From positions 62,001 through 126,000 of the forward strand of contig NZ_SWCN01000013.1 of assembly GCF_005116575.1 (NCBI RefSeq): a DNA stretch of 64,000 nucleotides. The letters are read 5' to 3'. The DNA is from Desulforhopalus sp. IMCC35007. GTDB lineage: Bacteria; Desulfobacterota; Desulfobulbia; Desulfobulbales; Desulfocapsaceae. This document shows positions 28,506-36,417 of this stretch, in pieces. The number at the start of each line of letters is the position of its first letter. Within the stretch, counting starts at the first letter, position 1. The notes beneath the pieces are model-generated. The model searched no databases, was not told the DNA's origin, and saw nothing but the letters and a program-made list of their open reading frames with translations. A program made the position numbers and the translations under genes.

Positions 28506-28959
28506 GGTTGGTTTTCCCTCGTATTTGCACTGCTGGCATATGTAAAGTGTCGATGGTGGCCATCCTAGTTCATCCCCAGGCGATTGGCAATATTTCTCTT
28601 ACATTTGAAGCAATTACCCTATTGCGGTGTCAGTTGGCAGAAAAGGTCTGCCTGTGTTGGGAAAAGGCAGAATTACCTGCGCACCCATTTATTGTACCGG
28701 TTCATGGAAACATCTGGCTTGCCAAGTTTGCAGAGAGGTTTTACGTTGCCAGCAGTTCGTTGAATCCTTATCAGTAAACGAGAAGACAAGTCAAAAGTGT
28801 TCCCAGATGTTACGAAAAAATAATTGTTTTCTGACATCTGGGCGGCGAAATATTTGATAGAGTTGCTGTCGTTGAGTGTTTGAATCGTGTTTGAGATAAG
28901 ATAGCCTACAGGATAGGTCGTAGGTGGATGAACATAATAATTTGAATAAGGAGTTTCCC
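28506..28959. other. Intergenic region between two small Cys-rich genes
   Basis: About 450 bp. It holds the 41-nt inverted repeat at 28802-28842 and the ribosome binding site of the next gene. An 89-codon plus-strand frame (28508-28777) looks like chance coding. Confidence 0.4.
28802..28842. repeat. Long hairpin
   Basis: cccagatgt (28802-28810) and acatctggg (28834-28842) form a 9-bp stem. Inside it gaaaa/ttttc can extend the helix around an AT-rich loop. No T-run follows. It could be an RNA structure in the leader of the 66-aa Cys-rich gene 118 bp downstream, or a terminator for an unseen transcript. Confidence 0.5.
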
Positions 28960-29160
28960 GTGAGTGATGGAATACCAATTGTAGATAACCTCTGTACAAA
29001 CCCGGAAAATCACAAAACCCATCTCTGTGAACTGAAGTCGCTTAAAAAGATGGCTCAGGTTGAGAAATTGTCTGCAAACCCTAAATATATTTGTGGAAAT
29101 TGTGGAAACCTTTCAAATAAAGAGGGTGCCCTCTGTGCCCCTGGCCCGTATCAGAAATAG
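28960..29160 (+). CDS. Small Cys-rich protein
   Basis: 66 aa from the GTG at 28960; aaggag (28948-28953) lies 6 nt upstream and decides this start over an upstream GTG. The product has Cys in DNLCTNPENHKTHLCEL, then ICGNCGNLSNKEGALCAPGP. The CGNCG segment with flanking Cys looks metal-binding. Similar short proteins with CxxCG...C ends occur in Desulfobacterota, but I cannot name a family. It is followed closely by a terminator, so it forms its own transcript. Confidence 0.65.
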   Translation: MSDGIPIVDNLCTNPENHKTHLCELKSLKKMAQVEKLSANPKYICGNCGNLSNKEGALCAPGPYQK

Positions 29161-29193
29161 CCCTGCTTGCAATTCATCTGTAGATATCAAAAA

Positions 29194-29232
29194 TATCTGA
29201 GGCCAAAATGGCCTCAGATACTCCATTTTTTC
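29194..29232 (+). terminator. Rho-independent terminator
   Basis: tatctgaggcc (29194-29204) and ggcctcagata (29210-29220) form a perfect 11-bp stem around aaaat, followed by ctccatttttt. It ends the 66-aa gene transcript. Confidence 0.92.
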
Positions 29233-29431
29233 TAAAGAAAACTTTGTGAAAACCTATCGGGGATGGAGCTTCTTGACCATTTAATCCTGATAGGTAAAGA
29301 TGGGCAGGACAAAACTGCGCTCACATGGTAAAAGAGTAGTCCATATCGAATTCAATCTCATTTTTTCTAAGAGATATATGAAAAAGACGGCTCAACTACT
29401 ACCCCAAACACATTACCTAAATAACTGAAAG

Positions 29432-30724
29432 ATGAATTTTGTCGAAGAACTCACATGGCGCGGTATGATCCACGACATCATGCCTGGAACGGAAGAGCAG
29501 CTCAAAAAAGAAATGACTTCTGCATATATCGGCATAGACCCGACCGCAGACTCACTGCATATCGGGCATCTGGTAAGTGTGATGATGCTCAAGCATTTTC
29601 AGATTTCCGGACATAAGCCCATAGCCCTTGTCGGAGGCGCAACGGGAATGATCGGCGATCCATCGGGAAAATCGGCAGAGCGTAACCTTCTCGACGAGAA
29701 AACCCTTCGCCATAACGAGGATTGTTTAAAGAGGCAGCTCGCTAAATTCCTCGATTTTGAATCAGACGCAGCCAATGCCGCCGAACTGGTCAACAATTAT
29801 GACTGGATGAAAGACTTCAGCTTTTTAGATTTTATCCGGGACATCGGCAAGCATATTACCGTCAATTATATGATGGCCAAGGATAGTGTCAAAAAACGTT
29901 TAAGTGATGATGCCAAGACAGGCATGTCCTTTACCGAATTTTCTTATCAGCTCGTTCAGGGAACCGACTTTCTTCACCTGTACCGGGAGAAAAACTGCAG
30001 ACTGCAGATGGGCGGATCCGACCAGTGGGGAAACATCGTAACCGGCACAGAACTTATCCGCCGCAAAGAAAGTGGTGAGGCTTTCGCCCTTACCTGCCCG
30101 CTTATTACCAAAGCAGATGGTGGAAAATTCGGAAAAACAGAAAGCGGTAATATCTGGCTTGATCCAAAGCTGACCACACCCTATAAATTCTATCAGTTCT
30201 GGCTCAATGTCTCCGATGCCGATGCTGAGAAGTATATCAAAATATTCACCCTCCTTGGCAAGGAAGAAATTGCTGAGCTGATAAAAGAACAGGAAGCCGC
30301 ACCGCACCTTCGACCCTTGCAGAAACGCTTGGCAAAAGAGGTAACCTGCATGGTTCACAACGAAGAAGAATACGACAAGGCCGTGGAGGCCTCAGAGATT
30401 CTTTTTGGTAATGCCACAACCGAAAGCCTTGCAAAACTCGATAAAGAGACGTTTCTGGCGGTATTTGAAGGGGTGCCAACCTTTGAAATCGATCATGCGA
30501 AGCTGGATGCCGGAGTGCCAATTATTGAATTACTTGCAGCTGAAACAACAGTCTTCCCAAGTAAAGGTGAGGCGCGCCGTACCATTAAAGGAAACGGACT
30601 CAGTCTGAACAAAGCAAAAGTCACGGATCAGGAATACCTGGTCACTGCCTCTGATCTGATCAACGGAACTTATCTGCTGTTGCAAAAAGGCAAGAAAAGC
30701 TACTTTGTTATCGAAGCTGTATAG
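29432..30724 (+). CDS. tyrS: Tyrosyl-tRNA synthetase
   Basis: 430 aa, class I synthetase that charges tRNA-Tyr. The HIGH motif is at 43-46 ([11 protein letters not shown]) and the KMSKS-equivalent is KFGKT (232-236), as in bacterial-type TyrS. Substrate pocket segments [13 protein letters not shown] and [10 protein letters not shown] are present. The C-terminal S4-like RNA-binding domain runs from about 365 ([20 protein letters not shown]). Start at ATG 29432. No T-box leader seen. Confidence 0.97.
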   Translation: MNFVEELTWRGMIHDIMPGTEEQLKKEMTSAYIGIDPTADSLHIGHLVSVMMLKHFQISGHKPIALVGGATGMIGDPSGKSAERNLLDEKTLRHNEDCLKRQLAKFLDFESDAANAAELVNNYDWMKDFSFLDFIRDIGKHITVNYMMAKDSVKKRLSDDAKTGMSFTEFSYQLVQGTDFLHLYREKNCRLQMGGSDQWGNIVTGTELIRRKESGEAFALTCPLITKADGGKFGKTESGNIWLDPKLTTPYKFYQFWLNVSDADAEKYIKIFTLLGKEEIAELIKEQEAAPHLRPLQKRLAKEVTCMVHNEEEYDKAVEASEILFGNATTESLAKLDKETFLAVFEGVPTFEIDHAKLDAGVPIIELLAAETTVFPSKGEARRTIKGNGLSLNKAKVTDQEYLVTASDLINGTYLLLQKGKKSYFVIEAV

Positions 30725-30748
30725 CCTTGTAGGTGTATGACGCTTTAT

Positions 30749-30780
30749 AAGAAAGCTGCGCCACTGCGTGGCTTTCTTTT
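30749..30780 (+). terminator. tyrS terminator
   Basis: aagaaag pairs with ctttctt, and ccac with gtgg inside it, separated by a ctgc bulge, ending in ttttt/tttta. It lies 25 bp after the tyrS stop and touches the stop of the convergent gene. Confidence 0.7.
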
Positions 30781-31135
30781 AGCCTGAAAAGTCTCTTGTT
30801 CCATCACCAGGCTCCCCTGCAACTCTTCCCCGCCAAAGATAAAGATCAAGGTCGATCCTTCCTTTGGCGTCAAATGTAACACCCTCGTCTTCAAGCAGCA
30901 TTCTTTGCTCCTCATATCCCTGCATAGGTTTCAAAGAGATACGTCCCTCCCGGTTTACCACACGGTGCCAGGGCAGTTGTTCTTTGCCGGAACAGGCGTG
31001 AAGAATTCGGGCAACCTGCCGGGCCGCTTGAGGACTGCCAGCCATGAAGGCAATTCCGCCATAGGTTGCAACAAACCCCCGAGGGATAGCGCGGATTATC
31101 TCAATTACTGTATTGCTGAATTCCTGTCTGGCCAT
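30779..31135 (-). CDS. Alkyltransferase-like (ATL) DNA damage-recognition protein
   Basis: 118 aa from the ATG at 31135. It has the MGMT/Ogt C-terminal DNA-binding fold: RAIPRGFVATYGGIAFMAG, the Arg-finger helix SPQAARQVARILHA, then LPWHRVV. The methyl-acceptor Cys of PCHRV is Trp (W56), which defines the ATL class. ATLs bind O6-alkylguanine without repairing it and hand the lesion to nucleotide excision repair. Upstream in-frame codons look unrelated to the family. Convergent with tyrS. Confidence 0.9.
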   Translation of the reverse strand: MARQEFSNTVIEIIRAIPRGFVATYGGIAFMAGSPQAARQVARILHACSGKEQLPWHRVVNREGRISLKPMQGYEEQRMLLEDEGVTFDAKGRIDLDLYLWRGRVAGEPGDGTRDFSG

Positions 31136-32115
31136 TGTTGAATGTGCAAGTATTATCTTTGTACCTGAATTTTGCAATTGAGCAGTCCGACGGGGATGCA
31201 CGGCAGCGAAGCTGGAGACGTATAAATATACTTCAAGGCTTCGGCAACAAAGCAGATTCGGTGGAATTGTCACTCCCGAAGGGTAGCAAATAACAGAAAA
31301 ATAACACTCATGAAAAATGAGTTTCTAAAAATCATTATGATGAATGCAACATCTTGTTTTGCAATGGTAAATCATTTTTTCTGTACTTTGTGTATGCAAA
31401 ATTCAGGTGTTAATGGATCAATGTGTGTATTAAAAGGAGGTCTTTCTCTTACATCTTGGCATGCAGGGTAAATAAAAACAACTTTCGATGATTGTAGATT
31501 GAAAAAAGTTAATTCATTTTTTCAACACCCCGAATAAAAAAATTCCGGAAATGTGTAAAATGTTTCACTGCCCTTCTGGTTGTTGAGAATACATGTAATA
31601 TAAGGCTTGCGATGAAGCTTGAGTCATGGAATGGTGGATGAGTGGTCGGCTAGCCGGAAAATTTAACGTGCTTACAAAGCCCATAGTCGCGGCATTAAGG
31701 ACTGCCCTGTAACTAATTACCGTAAATTCTTGATAACAATAAGAATAATCTCTGTTAGAGCACGGTTGAAGTGAGAAAGTTAATACGCTGTAGCTTAAGG
31801 TGGAAACCGTCGTTTTTGAAATTAAATATCAGGTTGATAACGCACTGATGTTTCACTAAACATCAAGGTCCAGGCATCATTTTATAACAAGTTTCTCATT
31901 ATTGTCGAGGCCCCTAATTGTGCGACCTGAAAGATGAGAGGGGATGCTTACATTATTCGAGAGGTCTGATTTTTGCAAGAAGAGGACTCATTGCGGGGAA
32001 GTGGGAAAATAAACACGCTTGTTTGCGCAAAAATCATTGTGCAAAGTTACGAGAGTTTTGACTTTTTACCCCAAAAAGAGTTTTGCGGCAAAAGAATTTT
32101 TCCGAGGAATTGGAA
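31136..32115. other. Long intergenic region before the two-component system
   Basis: About 980 bp without a supported gene. It contains a perfect 8-bp inverted repeat tgatgttt-cact-aaacatca (31846-31865) and several AT-rich tracts. No tRNA, riboswitch or clear promoter is recognised. A very short frame following aaaaggagg (near 31433) has a good ribosome-binding-like string but only six codons before a stop in the best-spaced frame. Confidence 0.4.
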
Positions 32116-34191
32116 ATGCAAGTCAAATGGAAAAACGCTCCCAATAGAAGGTTCAACCACCTTGGGTGGGCAGGTGCTGTTTTCATTATCCTCTATTGGA
32201 TAGCAGAATCGGCTATTCACAGTTATTTTTTTGGTGGAGGACAATTTCTTTCTCATCTCATTTCTCCCGATGGTCACGAGCTTTGGATGCGCTTCATTGT
32301 TGTAGCAATTCTGATCATTTTCAGCTCATATGGCCAAAATATCATCAACCGTCTCAGGCAAACGGAGTTGGCGCTTATAGAACGAGAGAAAGAGGCGCAG
32401 GGAATTCTAGAAAATAATCCTGCAGCCATTATCTTGATCGACAGCAAATCCCGAACAATCAGCTACGCCAATCATAACGCCGTAAACTTGATCGGCTCGC
32501 CCCTGAAAAGACTACAGAGTAAGATCTGCCATAATTACCTGTGCAATTCGCTGAAAGGGGAGTGCCCTGTCCTGGATATGGGGCAGAAGATTGACATCTC
32601 TGAGCGTCAACTCATCACTGCTGATAAGAAGATTATTCCCATCCTCAAAAGTGCGACTGAGGTTCAGTATCTAGGGAAACCACACCTACTGGAGGCTTTC
32701 TTTGATATCACTGAACAAAAAAGAATGGAACAGGCAATACGTCATGCTCATGCCGAATTACACCAGATTTTTCAGACAGCTACGGTTGGTATGCGTCTGA
32801 TCGATAGCAACTTCAATATCTTAAAAGTTAACCAGACCTTCGCTGATTTGGCAGGCGTTGATCCTGAAGATGCGATCGGTAAAAAATGTTTCGATATCTT
32901 TGCCGGTAACATGTGCTACCACGAGAACTGTCCTCTCCAGCAGGTCCTTGATGGCAGGGAGTTGGCTAATTATGAGGTAATTAAAATTCGATCAGACAGC
33001 TCCATGCTCATCTGTGATCTCTCGTTCTCAACATTCGAGGGGGGCGATGGCGCGATCCGAATCGTCGAGGCTTTCAAGGATATTACTAAGATCAAGAGCA
33101 TTCAGAGGGAGCTCCAGTTCGAACGGGATAAACTGCACAGCATCCTCTTTCACCAGATGGAGAGCGTTGGTATCATCAATGATAGGTATCAACTGGAATA
33201 TAAAAATGAGGTGTTGAAAAAAAGTGCCAGTGCAACAGATTCCTGCCTTTGCTATGAAGTATTTCGCAACATGTCCCAACCCTGCGAGGAATGCTTTATG
33301 CAAAAGGCTCTCTCATCTTCCACAGTCGAGCGTTTTGAATTTGACACCTCATCAGGAAAAAGCTTCCAGCATACCTACACGCCATTTATCGATAACAATA
33401 ATGGGCGCAAGGTTGTGGTTTCACGACTTGACGTCTCCGAGCAAAAGGCTTCTTTGGCTATGGCAATCAGCTCAGAACGCCTTGCAGCTCTTGGCGAACT
33501 GGCAGCCGGAGTCGCTCATGAAATAAATAATCCTATAAACGGTATCATCAACTATGCCCAGATACTGGTAAATAAAACCAGGAAGGAAGACCCACTCAAT
33601 GCAATCGCCAGTCGAATCATAGGTGAAGGAGACCGGATCGCAGGAATTGTTGCCAGTCTACTGTCTTTTTCTCGACGAGAGGGTGAGAAAAAGAGCCTGG
33701 TCAGCATCAGAGACCTTCTTAAGGAGGCGCTAATATTGACCGATGCGCAGCTGAGAAAAGACGGCATTGTAACGTCTGTCAAAGTGGATGACAACCTGCT
33801 GCCAGTTACAGCTATTGGCCAGGAAATTGAGCAGGTTTTTCTCAATATTATTAACAACAGTCGCTATGCACTTAATGAAAGATTCTCTCACGGTGAAGAC
33901 CTTAAACGACTGGATATTGATGTAACCGTCGTTTCCAGGGAAGAGGGGAGTGTCGTCAGAACTTGTTTCACCGATTATGGGATAGGAATACCAGCTGACC
34001 AGCTTGACAAGGTCGTCAACCCCTTTTTTTCCACAAAACCAAAAGGTAAAGGTACTGGGCTTGGTCTGACTATCAGTCATAGAATCATTGAAAATCATGA
34101 AGGTACCCTCATTATCGACAGTATTGTTGATGATTATACCAGGGTGACGGTTGAGCTTCCAGCCAATATGGCATCACTTCAGCCTAGATGA
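32116..34191 (+). CDS. Membrane-linked PAS sensor histidine kinase
   Basis: 691 aa from the ATG at 32116 (gaggaattggaa upstream). Two membrane helices lie at about 17-37 and 60-78. Three PAS units follow: about 95-205 (NNPAAIILIDSKSRTISYAN), 215-335 (IFQTATVGMRLIDSNFNILK) and 345-450 (HQMESVGIINDRYQLEYKN). Each carries Cys clusters (CHNYLCNSLKGECPV, MCYHENCPL, CYEVFRNMSQPCEECF). HisKA has the phospho-acceptor H468 in VAHEINNPINGI. HATPase_c has NIINNSRYAL, DYGIGIP and GKGTGLGL. It should phosphorylate the sigma-54 regulator encoded 67 bp downstream. The Cys-rich PAS units may sense redox or metal. Confidence 0.93.
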   Translation: MQVKWKNAPNRRFNHLGWAGAVFIILYWIAESAIHSYFFGGGQFLSHLISPDGHELWMRFIVVAILIIFSSYGQNIINRLRQTELALIEREKEAQGILENNPAAIILIDSKSRTISYANHNAVNLIGSPLKRLQSKICHNYLCNSLKGECPVLDMGQKIDISERQLITADKKIIPILKSATEVQYLGKPHLLEAFFDITEQKRMEQAIRHAHAELHQIFQTATVGMRLIDSNFNILKVNQTFADLAGVDPEDAIGKKCFDIFAGNMCYHENCPLQQVLDGRELANYEVIKIRSDSSMLICDLSFSTFEGGDGAIRIVEAFKDITKIKSIQRELQFERDKLHSILFHQMESVGIINDRYQLEYKNEVLKKSASATDSCLCYEVFRNMSQPCEECFMQKALSSSTVERFEFDTSSGKSFQHTYTPFIDNNNGRKVVVSRLDVSEQKASLAMAISSERLAALGELAAGVAHEINNPINGIINYAQILVNKTRKEDPLNAIASRIIGEGDRIAGIVASLLSFSRREGEKKSLVSIRDLLKEALILTDAQLRKDGIVTSVKVDDNLLPVTAIGQEIEQVFLNIINNSRYALNERFSHGEDLKRLDIDVTVVSREEGSVVRTCFTDYGIGIPADQLDKVVNPFFSTKPKGKGTGLGLTISHRIIENHEGTLIIDSIVDDYTRVTVELPANMASLQPR

Positions 34192-34258
34192 GAGATGCGC
34201 CATTTTCCAGGCTGTGGTCTGAGATTATTTTAATAACTTCTAGGATAAAGGGATCGTT

Positions 34259-35956
34259 ATGCCTATGAAAATTTTGGTTGTTGATGATGAAGAAAGTATT
34301 CGTTTTACCTTTCGATCCTTTCTAACAGAAGAAGGGTATGAGATTGTTACAGCCAAAAATTATGAGGAAGCTGTAACCTTTCTGGCAGAGACTACGTTTG
34401 ACCTGTTATTCATCGATATCATTATGGAGGGCAAGACCGGCATAGATTTACTGCGAACCGTTAAAAAAGGAAACCCCAATGCTCAGGTGATTATTATAAC
34501 CGGGGCTCCAAGTGTTGATACTGCGGCAGAGGCTCTCAGGCACGGCGCACAGGACTACCTGGTCAAACCGGTTCGCCAGGGCGACCTCCTTAGGGTTGCA
34601 AGATTCGCATTTCGGCAAAAACAGTTGTCTGATGAGAAAGACCGTTGTCGTTCCAATATGGAAGCAATATTTAAAAATGTCAGAGACGGCATTATTACAG
34701 TAAATGCGCAGATGGGTGTGGTCGATCTCAATGACGCAGCTATGCGGCTTTGCGGTTTTAAAAAAGAAGACCTGATCAGTGGGTCTCTGGAGACAATGAT
34801 TAGCGGCTGTGGTGGAGCCTGTGTGGACGTGGCCAAGGAGATCCTCTCCACCCGAAAAGCAGTAGAACTGCGCCATGTTGAGTGCCACCTGCAAAATAAG
34901 AATAAACAGATAGTCAGCATCAGCGGGTCTCCTCTTATTGACCATATGGATCGATTTACCGGTTGTGTCATGGTTGTCCGCGATGAAACCCGACTGTTCC
35001 ACCTGGAACAAAATATTAAGGACAATCGAGTATTTGATCCATTGGTTGGCGTCAGCATGCAGATGCAGAAAATAAAAAAAACAATAAAGGAACTGGCAGA
35101 TGTGCAGACCACCGTGTTGATCATTGGTGAAAGCGGCACAGGAAAAGAACTGATCGTCGAGGCCATACATGCAGCAGGTGATCGTCGTGACGGCCCGCTG
35201 GTAAAGGTCAACTGTGGGGCTCTAGCCGACTCTATTCTGGAAAGTGAACTTTTTGGTCATGTTCAGGGGGCCTTTACCGGCGCAGTAAACGATAAGATTG
35301 GCAGGTTCCAGCTGGCCGATGGTGGCATCATTTTCCTGGACGAGATTGGAGATATTTCGGCGAAGATGCAGCTGCAGCTCCTCCGGGTCATTGAAACCAT
35401 GTCTTTTGAACGAGTGGGTAGTTCCATTGCAGATCAGGTAGACGTCCGTGTCGTTGCTGCGACCAATCGTGACCTGGCAGAGGCCGTTGACTATGGTTCC
35501 TTCCGCAAGGATTTGTATTACAGGTTAAATGTGGTCCAACTCAAGATTCCCCCACTCAGGGAGCGTAAAGATGATCTTCCCCTGCTGACCAATCATATGA
35601 TTGAAAAATTTAACCGTAAATTCGGTAAAAAAATTAAGGCGATTTCTTCGGATATTGAGAAACTCTTCAGTCTACACTCATGGCCGGGGAATGTCCGTGA
35701 ACTTGAAAATACCCTGGAGCATGCTTTCATTCTCTGCAATCAGAATGTGATTACAGTCTCTCATCTCCCGCTTGAATTCCAGAACCAGTCCAAGGCGGTT
35801 AACAACTATAAACTTCTTGACGAGGACAGCGAAGCTCAATCCATTGAGGAGGCCTTGGAAAAAACCGGAGGTAACAAGGCTAAAGCTGCACGGTTGCTGA
35901 GTATGAGTCGCCGAACGATTTATCGCAAGATCGATAAGTATAATATAGACGGTTGA
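34259..35956 (+). CDS. NtrC-type response regulator with PAS domain (sigma-54 activator)
   Basis: 565 aa. Receiver domain at 1-120 (ILVVDDEES, phospho-acceptor D53 in FDLLFIDIIMEG, conserved K in DYLVKPV). PAS at about 135-250. AAA+ domain about 265-500: Walker A GESGTGKE (about 291), GAFTGA loop (about 337) that contacts sigma-54, Walker B GGIIFLDEIGD and the RXXXFRKDLYYRLNVV sensor region. A Fis-type HTH is at the C-terminus (NKAKAARLLSMSRRTIYRK). It needs enhancer sites; a perfect palindrome lies 110 bp after its stop, upstream of the dockerin protein gene. Partner of the preceding histidine kinase. Confidence 0.95.
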   Translation: MPMKILVVDDEESIRFTFRSFLTEEGYEIVTAKNYEEAVTFLAETTFDLLFIDIIMEGKTGIDLLRTVKKGNPNAQVIIITGAPSVDTAAEALRHGAQDYLVKPVRQGDLLRVARFAFRQKQLSDEKDRCRSNMEAIFKNVRDGIITVNAQMGVVDLNDAAMRLCGFKKEDLISGSLETMISGCGGACVDVAKEILSTRKAVELRHVECHLQNKNKQIVSISGSPLIDHMDRFTGCVMVVRDETRLFHLEQNIKDNRVFDPLVGVSMQMQKIKKTIKELADVQTTVLIIGESGTGKELIVEAIHAAGDRRDGPLVKVNCGALADSILESELFGHVQGAFTGAVNDKIGRFQLADGGIIFLDEIGDISAKMQLQLLRVIETMSFERVGSSIADQVDVRVVAATNRDLAEAVDYGSFRKDLYYRLNVVQLKIPPLRERKDDLPLLTNHMIEKFNRKFGKKIKAISSDIEKLFSLHSWPGNVRELENTLEHAFILCNQNVITVSHLPLEFQNQSKAVNNYKLLDEDSEAQSIEEALEKTGGNKAKAARLLSMSRRTIYRKIDKYNIDG

Positions 35957-36063
35957 GATTTTTTCCCGTGTATCCCCCCACTTCCTCCGTATTCACTTTT
36001 TCAACATGTAGTAGAAAATAAATCAAAAATCTCCTCTCTACCACGATAAATGGCACACTATGT

Positions 36064-36085
36064 CATGACACACACCTGTGTCATG
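36064..36085. promoter_or_regulatory. Enhancer-like palindrome
   Basis: catgacaca-cacc-tgtgtcatg is a perfect 9-bp inverted repeat, flanked by further TGTCATG and TGGCACA half-sites over 36048-36090. NtrC-family activators bind TGT(n)ACA-type palindromes of this kind. Placement 120-350 bp before the next gene suits an upstream activating sequence. Confidence 0.5.
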
Positions 36086-36204
36086 GCACATGTTCGCTGG
36101 CCCCCTGGCATGCCTTGCCTAAGAATTCCAGTATATAAAATTTGGGATTAATATTAGTGCTTTTCCCCCTTGCGGCTCCTGGATGTGAGAGGAGGGAGTT
36201 TGCT

Positions 36205-36219
36205 TGGCATGACTATTGG
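36205..36219 (+). promoter_or_regulatory. Weak sigma-54-like promoter candidate
   Basis: TGGCATGACTATTGG compares with TGGCACGN4TTGC: the -24 GG and its spacing are right, but the -12 GC is GG. It lies 120 bp downstream of the palindrome. Only a candidate. Confidence 0.25.
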
Positions 36220-36309
36220 AAGAGCAAGTACAAGTTCCTGTATTCGGTGCGAGAACAAAAATCAAAGGGAAATCAATCCACTCAACATATTTTTTTAAAA
36301 AAGGAGGTA

Positions 36310-36390
36310 ATGGTTGAGCAAAATTCTGGACCATCTATTGGGAGGACTAACAGCAAGGTAGAGTTTGGAAATCTTAAAAAAAATCTATAG
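36310..36390 (+). CDS. Possible 26-aa leader peptide
   Basis: aaggaggt (36301-36308) is a near-perfect Shine-Dalgarno. An ATG at 36310 is too close (2 nt) and encodes 26 residues to TAG. A TTG at 36314 is ideally spaced but encodes only 15 residues (MSKILDHLLGGLTAR). One of these may be translated as a leader before the dockerin protein gene, 27 bp downstream. No homology is recognised. Confidence 0.25.
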   Translation: MVEQNSGPSIGRTNSKVEFGNLKKNL

Positions 36391-36417
36391 ACTTGCAAAG
36401 GTTAAGGAGGGGACAGT

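Larger units (their letters stand above)
35957..36417. promoter_or_regulatory. Regulatory region upstream of the dockerin protein gene
   Basis: About 460 bp. It holds the enhancer-like palindrome (36064-36085), a weak sigma-54-like element (36205-36219), and a short frame with a strong Shine-Dalgarno (36301-36390). The ribosome binding site aaggagggg lies before the ATG at 36418. I reject an 82-codon TTG frame through the region. Confidence 0.5.

Noticed and set aside
28508-28777. 89-codon plus-strand frame
   Set aside because: Cys-rich but unstructured, without a ribosome binding site; it starts against the zinc-ribbon gene and is not supported.
36105-36118. TGGCATGCCTTGCC as a sigma-54 promoter
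   Set aside because: The distance between the GG and GC elements is 8 nt rather than 10, so it cannot serve as a normal -24/-12 promoter.
36142-36390. 82-codon frame with TTG start upstream of the dockerin gene
   Set aside because: The first part has no ribosome site and looks like random sequence; only its last 26 codons have a strong Shine-Dalgarno and are listed separately.
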